Positions 33,951 through 46,000 of a DNA stretch of 64,000 nt are shown one piece after another. The notes under the pieces were generated by a model. It was not told the origin of the DNA. It saw only the letters and a list, made by a program, of their open reading frames with translations, and did not search any database. Numbering within the stretch: the stretch's first letter is position 1; every line of letters begins with the position of its first letter. Origin of the DNA: Spinacia oleracea (Eukaryota > Streptophyta > Magnoliopsida > Caryophyllales > Amaranthaceae); contig NC_079488.1 in the NCBI RefSeq assembly GCF_020520425.1, positions 1,589,747 to 1,653,746 of the forward strand, read 5' to 3'. The translations under genes and the position numbers were made by a program.

Positions 33951-35086
33951 TGGGATTGAATTAAATGGGGAAAAAAATCAAGTCATTTAGACAAAAGTGA
34001 ATGTGTATTATAATATTCGAGCCGTATATTTTGGCAAGATGACAATCAATGAGGCTTATTTGACTGTATTTAATAGTCATTGTATTTAATAGTCATTGCA
34101 TTTAATTTGAAAGTGGTTTTGGACGGCGGCAGGTGGGTGAGCCGCGTGAGAGCTCTCTTCAATCGGACCTGGTCGACATGGAGGGAGGCAAATGGCAGTG
34201 GCGAGGTTACGGGTGGTGGCACTGATTGCGTTGGGGAGGAGAGAAGCAGACAACAACTCACGAAGGGTGCAAGAAGATGTTGGGGGCTGCTCGTGGTTTC
34301 GTGGTGTTTTGAGGTGGGTTGAAGGATGGTGGATTGGCTGCAACTTGCTTTGGTATTGAAGAGGAGGCTCGGTGAGGAGGTTGTGATGGAGATGGCTGGT
34401 TGTGGGAAGAAGTTGAAGGCAAAGGAAAAGTGGTGGTGTGGTGGACGACCTAGTGGGTAGTGGTGGTGGTTTTCGAGGTGGTTGGTGGGGGGCAAGGTGG
34501 TTACAGGGAAGAGAGAAAAGTGCAATAGGGATGGGTACTGGGTAGGCGGGGGTGAGATGTAGTGCGAATGTCCTTCCTATTCCTTTTATTTACCTTAACT
34601 ATCCCTTAGTTTACTACATGCATTAATCTCAGAAAAGCTCGTCTCAAAAGCCATGTTAACTAGTCGTCTCGAAAAACTTGTCAAAAAGTCACTTGAAAAC
34701 ATGAACTTTTCGAGAAACATACAAAAAAAAACTTACTTTTATGATATACAAACAAGATAAATGATGTAAGAAAATTGATAATTACCTACCACGTCATCAC
34801 CCCACCTTCTATAACCAGTCAAAATAAAAGTGACTTATTTAAAATTGACAGGTGTAGAGGTAGATTTTTTCAGGCATAATAAAAAAGTTGACTTATTTTT
34901 TACGAATGGCCCAAAAATTACTTATATCCATCAATTTTCTTAAAAAAAAATTGACTTATTTCCATCAACTTTCGTAATAGAAAAATAAAAAAGTTAATTT
35001 TCATTTCTTTTCAATTCCTTTTTTTTTAAATCCAAATTTCTTTTCAATTCCTCCTAATGGCGTACCTAATAAGCATGGGACATGTC
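33951..35086. other. Intergenic region upstream of the carrier gene
   Basis: Contains a GC-rich, GGTGG-rich stretch (34110-34560) with low-complexity ORFs on both strands (His/Pro-rich on minus), then AT-rich DNA. No convincing gene is seen. The GGTGG-rich part could be an eroded repeat. Confidence 0.45.
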
Positions 35087-35093
35087 TATAAAT
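35087..35093 (+). promoter_or_regulatory. TATA-like box of the carrier gene
   Basis: TATAAAT about 190 bases upstream of the ATG at 35281, followed by pyrimidine-rich leader sequence (CTCTTTCTCTTTTACTG). Positional inference only. Confidence 0.4.
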
Positions 35094-35280
35094 CTTCTTT
35101 AGCTCTTCACCTCCAATTTTCAGATTTTTAAAACCCAATTATTATTATGCTCTTTCTCTTTTACTGAATGTTCTCTTAGAAAAAAAAAGTCGGCTTTCCA
35201 ATTTTGACTTTCCGCAGCTTATAATTAAAAAAACAAATACGCAGTCACCAATCACCATCACATTTCCAAGCAGAACTCCA

Positions 35281-38200
35281 ATGGCGAAGAAGAGTGAGGG
35301 AGGAATGTCTTTCGATGGAGTCATTGGAGCCATGCCTGTTTTCGCCAAGGAGCTTCTCGCCGGTGGAGTTGCCGGCGGCGTCGCTAAAACTGCCGTAGCT
35401 CCTCTTGAACGAATCAAGATTCTTTTCCAGGTGATTTTTTGATCTTGAAATATTTGTCCTATTCAATTTCATATTTGAATTCGATAATTCTTGTTTTTCT
35501 TGGATAAATTTGGGTTTTAGATTGTCTATTGTGTTTAATTTGAAGTTTGGTTGAGCCTTTTCTTGTTTGATCTTGTAATTAATGTTTTCATCGAGTGTTA
35601 GGGGAATTAATAATTGAGTTGAATTAACAATTGGAATGAGTTTCATGGAGTGTGGAATAATCTGGTTCTTCCCGGAATATAGTTTTCGTTATATTTTGAT
35701 CCAGAAGTGCATAAAGGTCTGGAATATGGAAGATTATGAGTAGGAATCTTAGTTTGCTGATGAATGTATTAGGGTTTTGTTTGAAGGAGTTAAAGTACGA
35801 GCTCCTCATACTCCTAATTGTAAGGGCATTCATGGCAGAGATGGTAAGGTTACAGCGAAATGGGGAAGTTTTTGCTGGATTGATTGTCTGTAGAGGACTT
35901 GGTGATTGTTGGTGTGTTTACTGAAGTCGAATGTAACCTGGTAATTGGTGACTGGTGAGACTGATTGTGGACTTAGTATTAGATTGCATGAGCATGACAT
36001 TGTTGTGTAATTTTCTATTGGTATGAAAGTGGTGAACACGCAAATATAATTTACTTCTAAAAATAGGTTTTGTAAAGTTAGTAAAAGTTTATAAGTATTG
36101 TACGAGTTGTGGTTAACTGAACCCTTTAAGCTTGTGATCCAACAGAGAGATGCTCTTGGTTTAAATTTATATTTACCCGACTTAACAATACTTGTGAAAA
36201 ACCATTTGTGAAGGCACTTGGGTTCAGATACTTCTTTGTGGTAAGATCTAATTTATACCGTACTAATATGGGGTCATCTGAATGTTTTCACCTTGGTGGG
36301 TTGTTAGAAATCTACTCAAAACATGCCAGATAGCAAGTCATTCTAGGGGTCATGAGTTCTGATTACTCATTCCTGCATCCTTGCTGATAGCAATCAAAGA
36401 CTAGCACCTTTTTAAGCAGATTTGGCTTTTATTGTCTCATGCCTCGTCATTCTTTTTTTTCTTCAAAAGTAATCAATTTTTGTAAAAGTATATGAAATAG
36501 GACTTGCACCAGGCATTTCTCCCTTTTTGAAAAATACAACACTGATTTTATATTGCTCTTGTACTAAAAAGAATGAAGGGTAAATGATGAAGTAGAAAAC
36601 TCCAAACTATACTACAAATTGTATTTTTCCTTCTCTTAAGTAAAAAGCCTAGGTTATCTAAAATCCCTAAACAGTCTATTGCTTAACTTTCTCCTATATT
36701 CTCATATTGTCAATCTTGACAGCCATGTCTAAAAGTTGCAACAAATTCTGTTACTTGATTTGGTTCCCGTATCCCAATAGACAATACTTTATTGATAAGA
36801 TTGGAAACTATTGTAGCAATCCAGAAGATCATGAATACTCCCTCTGTCCCTTAATACTCGCACCGTTTTGACTTTTTGCACTATTTATATAATTCACTTT
36901 GACCTTATTTTATTTCTAGTATATGAAAACAAATATTAGTATATAATATATTGTTATCTTCATCTTAATATATATTTTCAAAATATTAATATATTTATAA
37001 GTTTTTATAATATGTAGTTAAAGATATTGGTGGTCAAAGTTGTGCATTGGCAAACGTGTCCAGTCAAAACGGTGCGAGTATTAAGGGACGGAGGGAGTAT
37101 CATTTAATAGGAGCTGGTTTTTCCTGGGGCCGGGCACTTAAAAGTACCCCACAAGATAGTAATACTGGTTGAAATCCTTTCTTTTAAACACAAATATGTG
37201 TGTCATCAGGCAAGGGAAAATTGGTATATAACGTCGAAGTGCTATTGCATTTCTGGGACCTAATTAATATATTGATTTACAATCACCTACCCCTTAAATG
37301 ACAAGTATGATAACCACTCCTGTAGAATTAGAAAGATCATTAGAAGACCATTGAAGTTTTCTGGAAGAACTACCATGGATCTAAATTGGGCTAATAGTAC
37401 GATTATGAGTTTAGACTTTAGTAGATTGTGATTGATTAACTTCGATTTTGGTTTTAGTTAGTTTGTTTAATTGACTAAATGAGAAAATGGAGAATTGAAT
37501 AATGGATATGTATGGAGTGTTTTGTGGGCATTTGCCCTCATTTAGGAAAGAAAGAAAAAACTTAATCATAATGTTTTGTTCTTATCACCATCCATTTGTG
37601 GATCTGCCCTTAACATATGGTTAAAGGTTAAGTAAAAGTATGTTGTATAGTCTAGGATTTGTTTCAGAAGTTTGCCTTAGGACCAATAACAAAGGATGTG
37701 GATAAGGGGCTATTGGTTTGGGCCTTTTGGATAATCAAGTGAAGGAGACACTCTTAAGTCTTAATTGATCTCGTTCCTTTTGTGCGTATTTGTTTACTCT
37801 ATCCTTTTTCTTATTTCCAATAGCTGCCCCTGCCACGAGCCCCACGACCACCGTCCTGTTTTGACCACTCATCGTCACCACTATCGCCAACTGTTAACCA
37901 CATCAATAAGTAACAACCAAACAGCTCCTAAGCTATCATCATCTCCAGATCCACCATCTCTTCTCCCTCCCGGCCTCCCAAGCCAAGATACGCTCCTAAA
38001 CCATGATTATTTCCTCAACGGTTCTACCACCTCTACCACTACATAAACCGCTAAGTAGTGAGGAAAATGAATGCATTCAAAAGCATCGTATAATCTCAGA
38101 CATTGAGAGTTGTCCCAAAAATTAAATTACTTGAAAAAACATACGTAACATTTACTTAGCCAGATCAAGAATAACCTAGAGTTAGGATTGACTCAACTTA

Positions 38201-40585
38201 GAGGTAGAATTTGACCAAAAAGATTGCAATTTCAGAACGTTAGGCCAAATCTTTAATTGCTGGTTCATCTTGATTGAAACCTTGACTGTGGAAGGAAAGA
38301 AAGAAGTAGGAAATATGATGGTGACATTGGGAAAGGGGAAGGGACTCAAGGGAAGTAGTGGAGGGAAAGACAAATGACAGTAAAAACTTTTGAGGATGAA
38401 GGGGGGGGGGGGGGGGGGGGGAGATGGGGGACAGTGGGGGTGAAGAGATGAGGTGAGATCAGCACGTTGGGAGGTAAGGTGGAGGGGGGCTAATATAATT
38501 CATGTTTCATAAATGTGAATCAAACATCACTTTTGGGAAATTGTATATATTTCCACTTTTGCACAAAAAGAATGTTTCCTTCCCAATGTGAAGCAAAGAG
38601 CCTTGTTATCTTCCTCTTCAGAATTGTTGTGAGATAGTTAGACTACCTAAAACATTCAGACCTCAGTGATATTATATACTTTTCATATTCTAACTCATTG
38701 ACTTTTCTTCTTCGGGCTTATGCTACATTTGAATATAACATATACCGATTTCTTGTTTTGCAGACGAGACAAGCGGAATTCAAAAGTATTGGTTTAGTAG
38801 GTTCGTTTACTAAAATAGCTAGAACGGAGGGAATACTCGGTTTCTACAGGTTGAAATTTTACTCCCAAATAAAATGTTATGAGGGGTGGTGGGGGTCATG
38901 TCTAGGATACCTCCAGGTTAGACGGGATTCTAGAATTTTGATCAAAGTTTATGTTGCGTATTTGCTAAAACTCCTTAGCAATTATGCTTGTTTGGATATT
39001 ATTTTAATTTTACTGTGTATTATTTGAGTGACAAATGACTCCTATTTCCATTTGATTTGGTTGAAATTATTTTCTGTGTCAAGACTCAAGAGAGAGTAAA
39101 TCCTGAAATCTAGTTTGGATCTAAATTTAGAATGAAATACTATATATTTGGCAACTTAGACTTTGAACAAATATGGTCTGGATTTGAACTTGATAGTAAA
39201 AATTAATTACTTGTATTTTTGTTTGGGCTTCAACTTGTACCCTACGGTCTGCATTGTTGCCTCGCGATTGTTTATATTAAGCGGATTTTGTAATCTTGGA
39301 TTCTTGGTAACATAAGTCTAAAACGAGTATACCTTTCAACTTTCAGAGGGAACGGGGCAAGTGTCGCACGGATAGTTCCTTATGCAGCACTGCATTACAT
39401 GGCATATGAGGAGTACAGACGACGGATCCTTCTTTCTTATCCAGATGTCTGGAAAGGCCCTGTGCTTGACCTTGTTGCAGGGTCATGTGCAGGTGGAACT
39501 GCTGTTCTTTTTACATATCCTCTTGATTTAGTGCGTACAAAGTTGGCTTATCAGGTAAGCACTTGGACACACAGCTTATGGATCATTCCCTGGGAAACTC
39601 TTTATTCATATCTTGTCTCAGCTCTCATGGAATTTTCTGGTATTTACATATGTCTTATGGTGGCTAAAATTTGAGGTGTATTTTTAGTACAGGTTGTTGG
39701 ATCTTCCAATTCAAATGTTAAAGGGCTTATTCACCAAGAGCAATTGTACAGAGGAATTCGTGACTGCTTTTCCATGACATTTAAAGAAGCTGGTTGGAAA
39801 GGTCTTTACCGGGGAGTAGGTGTGCTGCCTACATGAAACTGCTTTTTTTTTTTTTTTTTTTTTTTCTTTTTTCTCTTACGTTTTTTTTTGTTTTAAGGTC
39901 TTTTACTTACATATTGTTTCAGCACCGTCACTTTACGGAATATTTCCATATGCGGGATTAAAATTTTACTTCTATGAGGAGATGAAGAGCCATGTATCCG
40001 AGGAACGCAAAAAAGATATCATGGTGAAATTGACATGTGGCTCTGTAGCTGGATTATTGGGCCAAACCTTCACATATCCTCTTGACGTTGTTAGGCGGCA
40101 AATGCAGGTATCTTAGTTATAGCCTCTAGAGTTTTGTTGTGAAGACTGTATGAATTCATACGGTTTAATACTTTGGTTGTTCGAAAACCCCAAAGGCTGA
40201 AAAGAGGCTTTACGTGTCAGGTTGAGCGGATGTCTAATGTTAGTAATACAAAAGGAACTTTGCACACACTTTTTGCTATAGCTCGAAAACAAGGCTGGAA
40301 ACATTTGTTCTCGGGGCTAAGTCTGAATTATTTGAAGGTAAACTAAGCTATGGGTTACTTCTAATGCCTTCCAACCCAAAATATATGCTAAAAAATATGC
40401 TTTGCTTAAAGGGAAATCTAGTCTATTTACATTGTTATTGACACTTGTGCTTTCAGGTTGTGCCCTCGGTTGCTATTGGCTTCACTGTGTATGATTCAAT
40501 GAAGTTGTTCCTGCAAGTTCCCTCCCGAGATGAAGCCATTATTGCCAATCACACCAATAACCACACGTCGTCCCTTCATTCTTAA
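35281..40585 (+). CDS. CoAc: Mitochondrial coenzyme A carrier (SLC25 family), seven exons
   Basis: Exons read at 35281-35430, 38764-38849, 39347-39554, 39693-39819, 39923-40107, 40221-40337 and 40457-40585. All introns are GT-AG, and the joined frame is 333 codons plus TAA. Three mitochondrial-carrier repeats are visible through the signatures PLERIK (near residue 43), PLDLVR and PLDVVR, with [33 protein letters not shown] and [13 protein letters not shown] between them. This pattern is that of the plant CoA carriers CoAc1/CoAc2 (relatives of SLC25A42), which sit in the inner mitochondrial membrane and import coenzyme A into the matrix. The N-terminus ([29 protein letters not shown]) has no cleavable presequence, as usual in the family. 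Intron 1 is 3.3 kb and holds a Stowaway-type MITE and a 21-G run; intron 4 holds a long T run. Related ATP-Mg/phosphate or ADNT carriers are less likely. Confidence 0.93.
36838..37097. mobile_element. Stowaway MITE in intron 1 of the carrier gene
   Basis: 260 bp with terminal inverted repeats CTCCCTCTGTCCCTTAATAC and GTATTAAGGGACGGAGGGAG, extending over about 35 bases, and flanked by TA on both sides. These are the hallmarks of Tc1/mariner-derived Stowaway elements. Confidence 0.9.
38401..38421. repeat. Homopolymer G run in intron 1
   Basis: 21 consecutive G in a G-rich surround. Length is likely to be unstable and prone to sequencing error. Confidence 0.95.
39842..39865. repeat. Homopolymer T run in intron 4
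   Basis: More than 20 T after the exon 4 donor, part of a pyrimidine-rich intron only about 100 bp long. Confidence 0.9.
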
Positions 40586-41835
40586 AAGCCATTGAATACT
40601 CAGATACACTGATTCAGTATAGCATTGAATAATTTAAACTGTATGTAGGTACCATCATTGACTGAGTTCATTCATATGTAAATACCAATATACAGTATTT
40701 CTTATTGTACTTATCTTTCCAACATTCAAGTCTATTTGAATGAATGTTTGGAATGAATTGATAAGGATTCTTGCCACCAGTGAAATGAAGTATATATAGT
40801 TATTTCAATATTGTCTTCATTTATGTTACCATATTTTGCTTGTCTTGTAGATCTTTGCAGCATCTTCATATTTTGAAGGGAGTTTGAAGTGAATAAATTC
40901 ATTTTGCTTCGTCCCCTGACTCAGTTTGATGCCTGTAGAAATTCTGCCAACACTTGAAGGGTACGTGTCAATTTAAACCAGGTTAGTCAACTGCTTCTCT
41001 TTCTTTACTTTAATCCTCTATTTGATTCAATGAAGTTGTTCCTGCGTAGTCAAGGACTCTGTTATTGGCTGATCTTAGTGATTACACTTCTATAGGTGCT
41101 TCACAGCCATATCTAGTTTTGTCCATGCTTTCTAATTTTAAACCCTTTCTTAGGAGTACTTGGTTAGACTGCTTCCATTTAGGCCGTGTTTGGTTCAGGA
41201 GAACATTTTAAAATGAATATATTTTCTTTGGAAATATCATTTAAATGGAATTTGGTTCTGAAACTTTATTTGTTTCGTTCCTTGCTAGGAAAACTATAAA
41301 AGGAGGAAGAAAAGGAATGGAGAGGGTATTAAAAGTATTTTATAATTGTGTGTCTCTTTTTACTTTCTTAAATATTTTTTCTAAGAAAGGGATACATTCT
41401 AGTAAGATGCCTCCACCAAGTCACATAATAAGAAAGATGTGGCTTGGTAGAATTTGATGACGAGAAGTCGTTATTAATTGGCTGTTCCAAGTCTTCCATG
41501 ATGTTGAACAAGGTTTGACCTGTTTTTCTACGAGAGTTAGGCTAATTGGAGAACTCGTTCAAGACTAAGAAAAGTGTCTAACTTCTTAGAAAACCCGAAA
41601 TTTATCAATGGATTAGTACATTATTTAAGTAATGAAGGAGGATTGGAACATGCTAAAAACAGAAATTAGATAATTATTAATTTGAGAGTAATACAAGGCA
41701 GGCCGAGGCCGACTGCAAGTCTGCAACACATACAAAAACCTTTAATTGTGAAGAGTTCAAATTATTCCCTTTGTTTTCGTGACTTGTGGAAGGAAGATAG
41801 AAATAATTAGCCATTAGAGGTGAGGTGTAACTAGC

Positions 41836-43059
41836 TTAGCAAGAAAGGTTACTTCCAGGTGAAACACCAAACTGCTGACAATACTGAGTATAGTAACTAA
41901 CACGAGCATTGACAGCAGCCGTGTTTCTTCCACCACATTCCATTCCATTGATAGCTTGAATGGTTGACCCAAACCCTTGACCAGAGGTGATCCTAGAATG
42001 AACATTGTTCATCCAAAACCAGAATCCTGTCTTGAAGGCAACAACAGCATCATTGGCAACTGTTTCTGGTGAATTCAAACCGTCGAATCCAATGCTTCTA
42101 CCTGCTGGTATGTAGTTGTAGTTCCATGTTATTTGAACTGGCCCCCTTCCGTAGTATTGCTTGCTTGGATTACACGGAAATTGTGTAGTGTTACAGTAGG
42201 TTGATTTTGCAATCTCCTCTTTATAGCAAAAATCTACAAGAATTGAAACAAGTTTCATATGATCAATATGTTGATATTGAGTTTTGTAAACATTCAAAGG
42301 CAATTAAAGGTATATATGATATATCTATTACATTATACTAAAACAGACATCATGAATGACACATGTTACTTCCTGGTGAATTTTTTTACCGCCGAAGCTT
42401 TTTTTTTTTATGCATTTATTTGTTTCAGTAATTTTTTATGGAAAAAATTCAGTATATTTAACCAAAACTTTATTAATCTTTTGAAAATCTTCAAATCGAT
42501 CTTTTGTACTCCATACTACTTATTTTCGAACAATCCTTTGTTACTCAAATATTTTATAAAAAAATGGTCAAATTATAATTTGCACGGGACCTAATCTAGT
42601 CAAATGCAAAATACTAATCGACTTACGTCCAGTTTCATGGGTGTAATGAGCGAACATGGCAGCAACTTCACGCTTTCTATCGTCGGAGGATCCTACAGTG
42701 CCGAACTGAGGATAGCTATTGAGAGCACTCAGGAAAGCAGACCTGGTGTAGAAGTTCTTACCAGCACAGCCTGAGCCTGCTTGGTTAACGATCCCATTGA
42801 AGAAGGAGTCGGTCACCAAACTCGAGACCGAACCACCACCACCACTTGGGGTGGGGGTGGGAGTAGAGGGAGTTGAACCAGAAGTGCAAGGGCCTTGTCT
42901 GCAGTCCTTGCCACAGTAGGCGTCTGTTGTGCCACAGTAACCAAATTTACTGCAGCAAAAACCGGGGGCACAGCCACAGTTTTGAGCTGCGACTAGGGCA
43001 CTTGACAAACAAGCAACTACAACGACTATTGTGGCGATAATTGGTGGGAGGGAAGACAT
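41836..43059 (-). CDS. Class IV chitinase A (GH19 with hevein domain)
   Basis: Two exons, 42627-43059 and 41836-42233, separated by a GT-AG intron; the joined frame is 276 codons. A signal peptide (about residues 1-25, cleaved before QNCGC) is followed by an eight-cysteine hevein/CBM18 chitin-binding domain (about 26-58), a Ser/Thr/Pro-Gly linker (59-78) and a GH19 catalytic domain (79-276). The catalytic Glu of HETG is residue 142, and the second acidic pair is in HFCYKEE (about 150-151). The short GH19 domain with a hevein domain is the class IV layout. It should hydrolyse beta-1,4-GlcNAc links of chitin outside the cell, in antifungal defence. It is the first of three tandem copies on this strand. 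The intron holds a Helitron. The splice phase (C|AT for His) matches in copies A and B and, with C|AC, in C. Confidence 0.95.
42324..42599 (+). mobile_element. Helitron fragment in the intron of chitinase A
   Basis: Begins A|TCTATTACATTATACTAAAA and ends with TTTGCACGGGACCTAATCTAG|T. These are TC and CTAG termini with insertion between A and T. 276 bp, no ORF. A related but inverted element lies in the homologous intron of chitinase B. Confidence 0.65.
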
Positions 43060-43120
43060 TTTAGTTGTTGAGTGTTGCTGAGTGTGTGTGATGGATGAGT
43101 GATGAGTGGAAATGGGTTGG

Positions 43121-43128
43121 TTTATATA
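43121..43128 (-). promoter_or_regulatory. TATA box of chitinase A
   Basis: Minus-strand TATATAAA 62 bases upstream of the ATG. A W-box-type TTGACT (43244-43249 on plus) lies about 190 bases upstream of the ATG and is conserved in copy B, which fits WRKY-mediated defence control; this is an inference. Confidence 0.65.
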
Positions 43129-44087
43129 AGAAAAATGAAAGACATGTCTAATGAACAAGACATGAATCATACGTGTATAGTAAAATATTCAAAGTCTTGA
43201 CAATTGATTTTGATGGGGCTGCCAATTTATGCGAATGACAACTTTGACTTGTTCAAGGAGTATGAATGAATGAGTGAAAGATATTTTATGCAATATTAAC
43301 TTCATTCGTTCTTCATTTTAATTATTATAGGTATGGATTGGCAAGAAGAAGAAGAATAGTCTACTGGAGCATATACAAAAGAGAACTTTGCAGCATCTTC
43401 ATAGAAGGGAGTTTGAAGTGAATAAACTCATTTTTCTTCGTCTCATGACTCAGTTTGATGCCCGTAGCAATTCTGCCAACACTTGGAGGGTGTCGATTTA
43501 AAACCAGGTTAGTCAACTGCTTCAATTTTTTTTAATTTAATCCTCCTCTATTTGACTCTGTTATCGGCTGATCTTAGTGATTACACTTCTATATGTGCTT
43601 CTCAGCCATATCTAGTTTAGTCCATGCTTTCTAATTTTATACCCTTGCTTAGGAGTACTTGGTTGGACTGCTTCCATATAGGGCCGTGTTTGGTTCAGGA
43701 GACCATTTTAAGTTGAACATATATATTTTCTTTGGAAATATCATTTGAGTGGGAATTGGTTCTGAAACTTCATTTGTTTTTTTTTAATAATTAAAAGTTA
43801 TTTTATAATTGTTTTTACTTTCTTAAATATGTTTTCTAAGAAAGGGATACATTCTAGTAAGATGCCTCCACAAAGTCACATAACAAGAGAGATGTCAAAA
43901 GTTGTGGCTTGGTAGAATTTGATGACGAGAAGTCGCTATTAATTGGCTTGTCTAAGTCTTCCATGACGTTGAACAAGACTTGACCTGTTTTTCTACGAGA
44001 GTTAGGCTAATTGGAGAACTAGTTCAAGAGTAAGCAAAGTGTCTAACTTGTTAGAAACCCGAAATTAATTAATGGATTAGTGCATTA

Positions 44088-44359
44088 CAAACTTTTATGT
44101 AAGGCGGTTTTATACAAAAGACCGTCTTGGTGTCATATAAGTTAAGCAATGGAACCAAGTAGTTCAGCACTTGAACCAATTAGTTAAGCTCTTGAACTAA
44201 GTAGTTAAGTAATGGGGATAATTAGTTAAGCATTGGAACTAATTAGTTAAGCATTGGAACTAATTAGTTAAGCAATATAGCTAATTAGTTAAATGGAACC
44301 CATTAGTTAAGCAATCAAAATGGTCTTTTCGGTAAGGCGGTGTTACACAAAAGTTGTCG
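44088..44359. mobile_element. MITE with 11-bp target-site duplication and internal 20-bp repeats
   Basis: 272 bp flanked by TTAGTGCATTA on both sides (44077-44087 and 44360-44370). Ends are imperfect inverted repeats (CAAACTTTTATGTAAGGCGG versus the complement of ACACAAAAGTTGTCG). The centre has tandem units of TGGAACTAATTAGTTAAGCA. A duplication of 9-11 bp suggests a Mutator-type element. The paralogous site at about 41610-41620 (TTAGTACATTA) is empty, so insertion followed the duplication. Confidence 0.8.
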
Positions 44360-44584
44360 TTAGTGCATTATTTGAGTAATGAAGACGGGATTGAAACATG
44401 CTAAAAACAGAAACTAGATAATTATTACTAAGTTGAGAGTAATATAAGGCAGGGCCGAGGCCGACTGCAAGTCTGCAACACAAACACAAACCCCTTTTAA
44501 AGAGTTCAAATTATTCCCTTTGTTTTCGTAACAAAGATACACTAGATAGAAATGTAGCCATTAGAGGTTGAGGTGTAAACTAGC

Positions 44585-45690
44585 TTAGCAAGAAAGGTTA
44601 TTTCCAGGTGAAACACCAATCTGCTGACAATACTGAGTATAGTAACTAACACGAGCATTGACAGCAGCTGTGTTTCCTCCACCACATTCCATTCCATTGA
44701 TAGCTCGAATGGTTGACCCAAACCCTTGACCAGAGGTGATCTTAGAATGAACATTGTTCATCCAAAACCAGAATCCTGTCTTGAAGGCAACAACAGCGTC
44801 GTTTGCAACAGTTTCTGGTGAATTCAAACCGTCAAATCCAATGCTTCTACCTGCAGGTATGTAGTTGTAGTTCCATGATATTTGAATTGGTCCTCTGCCG
44901 TAGTATTGCTTGCTTGGATTACAGGGGAATTGTGCACTGGATTGACAGTAGGTTGATTTCGCAATCTCCTCTTTATAGCAAAAATCTACAAGAAATTGAA
45001 ACAAGTTTCATGTGATCAATACGTTGTTGTTGAGTTTTGTAAACATTCAAAGGCAATTAAAGGTATATATTCAACTATATTAAGTCCCGTGCATGCAAGG
45101 ATAGAAATACATAAAAGAATAAATAAAACAGAGATATTTTAGGAAAATATTTTTGGCGGGAAAATTTTACACAAGGAGCGACACGTGTCTCTCCTGGTGT
45201 CTGTTTTAGTATAATATATATATAGATATATAGATAGATTCATAATAGTGATCGACTTACGTCCAGTTTCATGGGTGTAATGAGCAAACATGGCAGCAAC
45301 TTCACGCTTCCTATCGTCAGAGGATCCTACAGTGCCGAACTGAGGATAGCTATTGAGAGCACTCAGGAAAGCAGACCTGGTGTAGAAGTTCTTACCAGCA
45401 CAGCCTGAGCCTGCTTGGTTAACGATCCCATTAAAGAAGGAGTCGGTCACTAAACTCGAGACCGAACCACCACCACCGCTTGGAGTTGGGGTGGGAGTAG
45501 AGGGAGTTGAACCAGAAGTACAAGGGCCTTGTCTGCAGTCTTTGCCACAGTAGGCGTCTGATGTGCCACAGTAACCATATTTACTACAGCAAAAACCAGG
45601 TGCACAGCCACAGTTTTGAGCCGCGACTAGGGCACTTGACAAACAAGCAACCACCACGAGTGTGGCGAGCATTGGTGGGAGGGAAGACAT
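44585..45690 (-). CDS. Class IV chitinase B (GH19 with hevein domain)
   Basis: Two exons, 45261-45690 and 44585-44985, joined frame 276 codons. The layout is the same as in copy A: signal peptide ending ...LVAA before QNCGC, eight-Cys hevein domain, Pro/Gly linker, GH19 domain with HETG and HFCYKEE. It has an extra residue near CQSSAQFPC relative to A and one fewer hydrophobic residue in the signal peptide, so total length is equal. It is very close to A and clearly its tandem duplicate. Secreted chitin hydrolysis is expected. The intron (44986-45260) contains an inverted Helitron fragment. Confidence 0.95.
45075..45226 (-). mobile_element. Helitron fragment in the intron of chitinase B (inverted relative to A)
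   Basis: Shares TACTAAAACAGACACC, the ACACGTGTC segment and a TGCATGCACGGGACTTAATA terminus with the element in chitinase A, but on the opposite strand. The 3' CTAG has mutated to ATAG. About 152 bp. Confidence 0.55.
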
Positions 45691-45757
45691 TTTTAGTTGT
45701 TGAGTGTTTCTGAGTGTGTGTGTGATGTGTGATGAGTGATGAGTGGAAATGGGTTGG

Positions 45758-45765
45758 TTTATATA
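45758..45765 (-). promoter_or_regulatory. TATA box of chitinase B
   Basis: Minus-strand TATATAAA, 68 bases upstream of the ATG, in the same context as in copy A. A TTGACT W-box-type motif (45866-45871 on plus) is also conserved. Confidence 0.65.
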
Positions 45766-46000
45766 AGAAAAATGAAAGAGAAGAAGACATGAATCATATA
45801 GTAAAATATTCAAAGTGTTGACAATTGACTTTGGATGGGGCAGCCAGTTTATGCGAATGACAACTTTGACTTGTTCAAGGAGTATGAGTGAATGAGTGAA
45901 TGATATTTTATGCATTCATTCGTTCTTCATTTTAATTATGATGGGCATGGATTGGCAAGTAGAAGAAGAAGAATAGTTTATTGGAGTCTGGAGCATATAC

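Larger units (their letters stand above)
40853..43385. repeat. Segmental tandem duplication, copy 1 (with chitinase A)
   Basis: Starts CTTTGCAGCATCTTCATA, which recurs at 43386. The copy carries a 3' flank, chitinase A and its promoter, ending with GGATTGGCAAG...GAGCATATAC. Copy 2 has the same order with later insertions, so the A/B pair arose by a direct duplication of about 2.5 kb. Confidence 0.85.
43386..46000. repeat. Segmental tandem duplication, copy 2 (with chitinase B)
   Basis: Direct repeat of 40853-43385, starting with the same CTTTGCAGCATCTTCATA and ending GAGCATATAC. It differs by substitutions, by the insertion at 44088-44359 and in the intron content. Confidence 0.85.

Noticed and set aside
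34070..34525. His/Pro/Ser-rich minus-strand ORF of 151 codons
   Set aside because: Low-complexity translation of a GGTGG-rich stretch, with a similar open frame on the other strand and no recognisable motif.
37765..38046. 93-codon ORF in intron 1 of the carrier gene
   Set aside because: Low-complexity Ser/Pro/Thr/His content, no splice or domain support, inside a clear intron.
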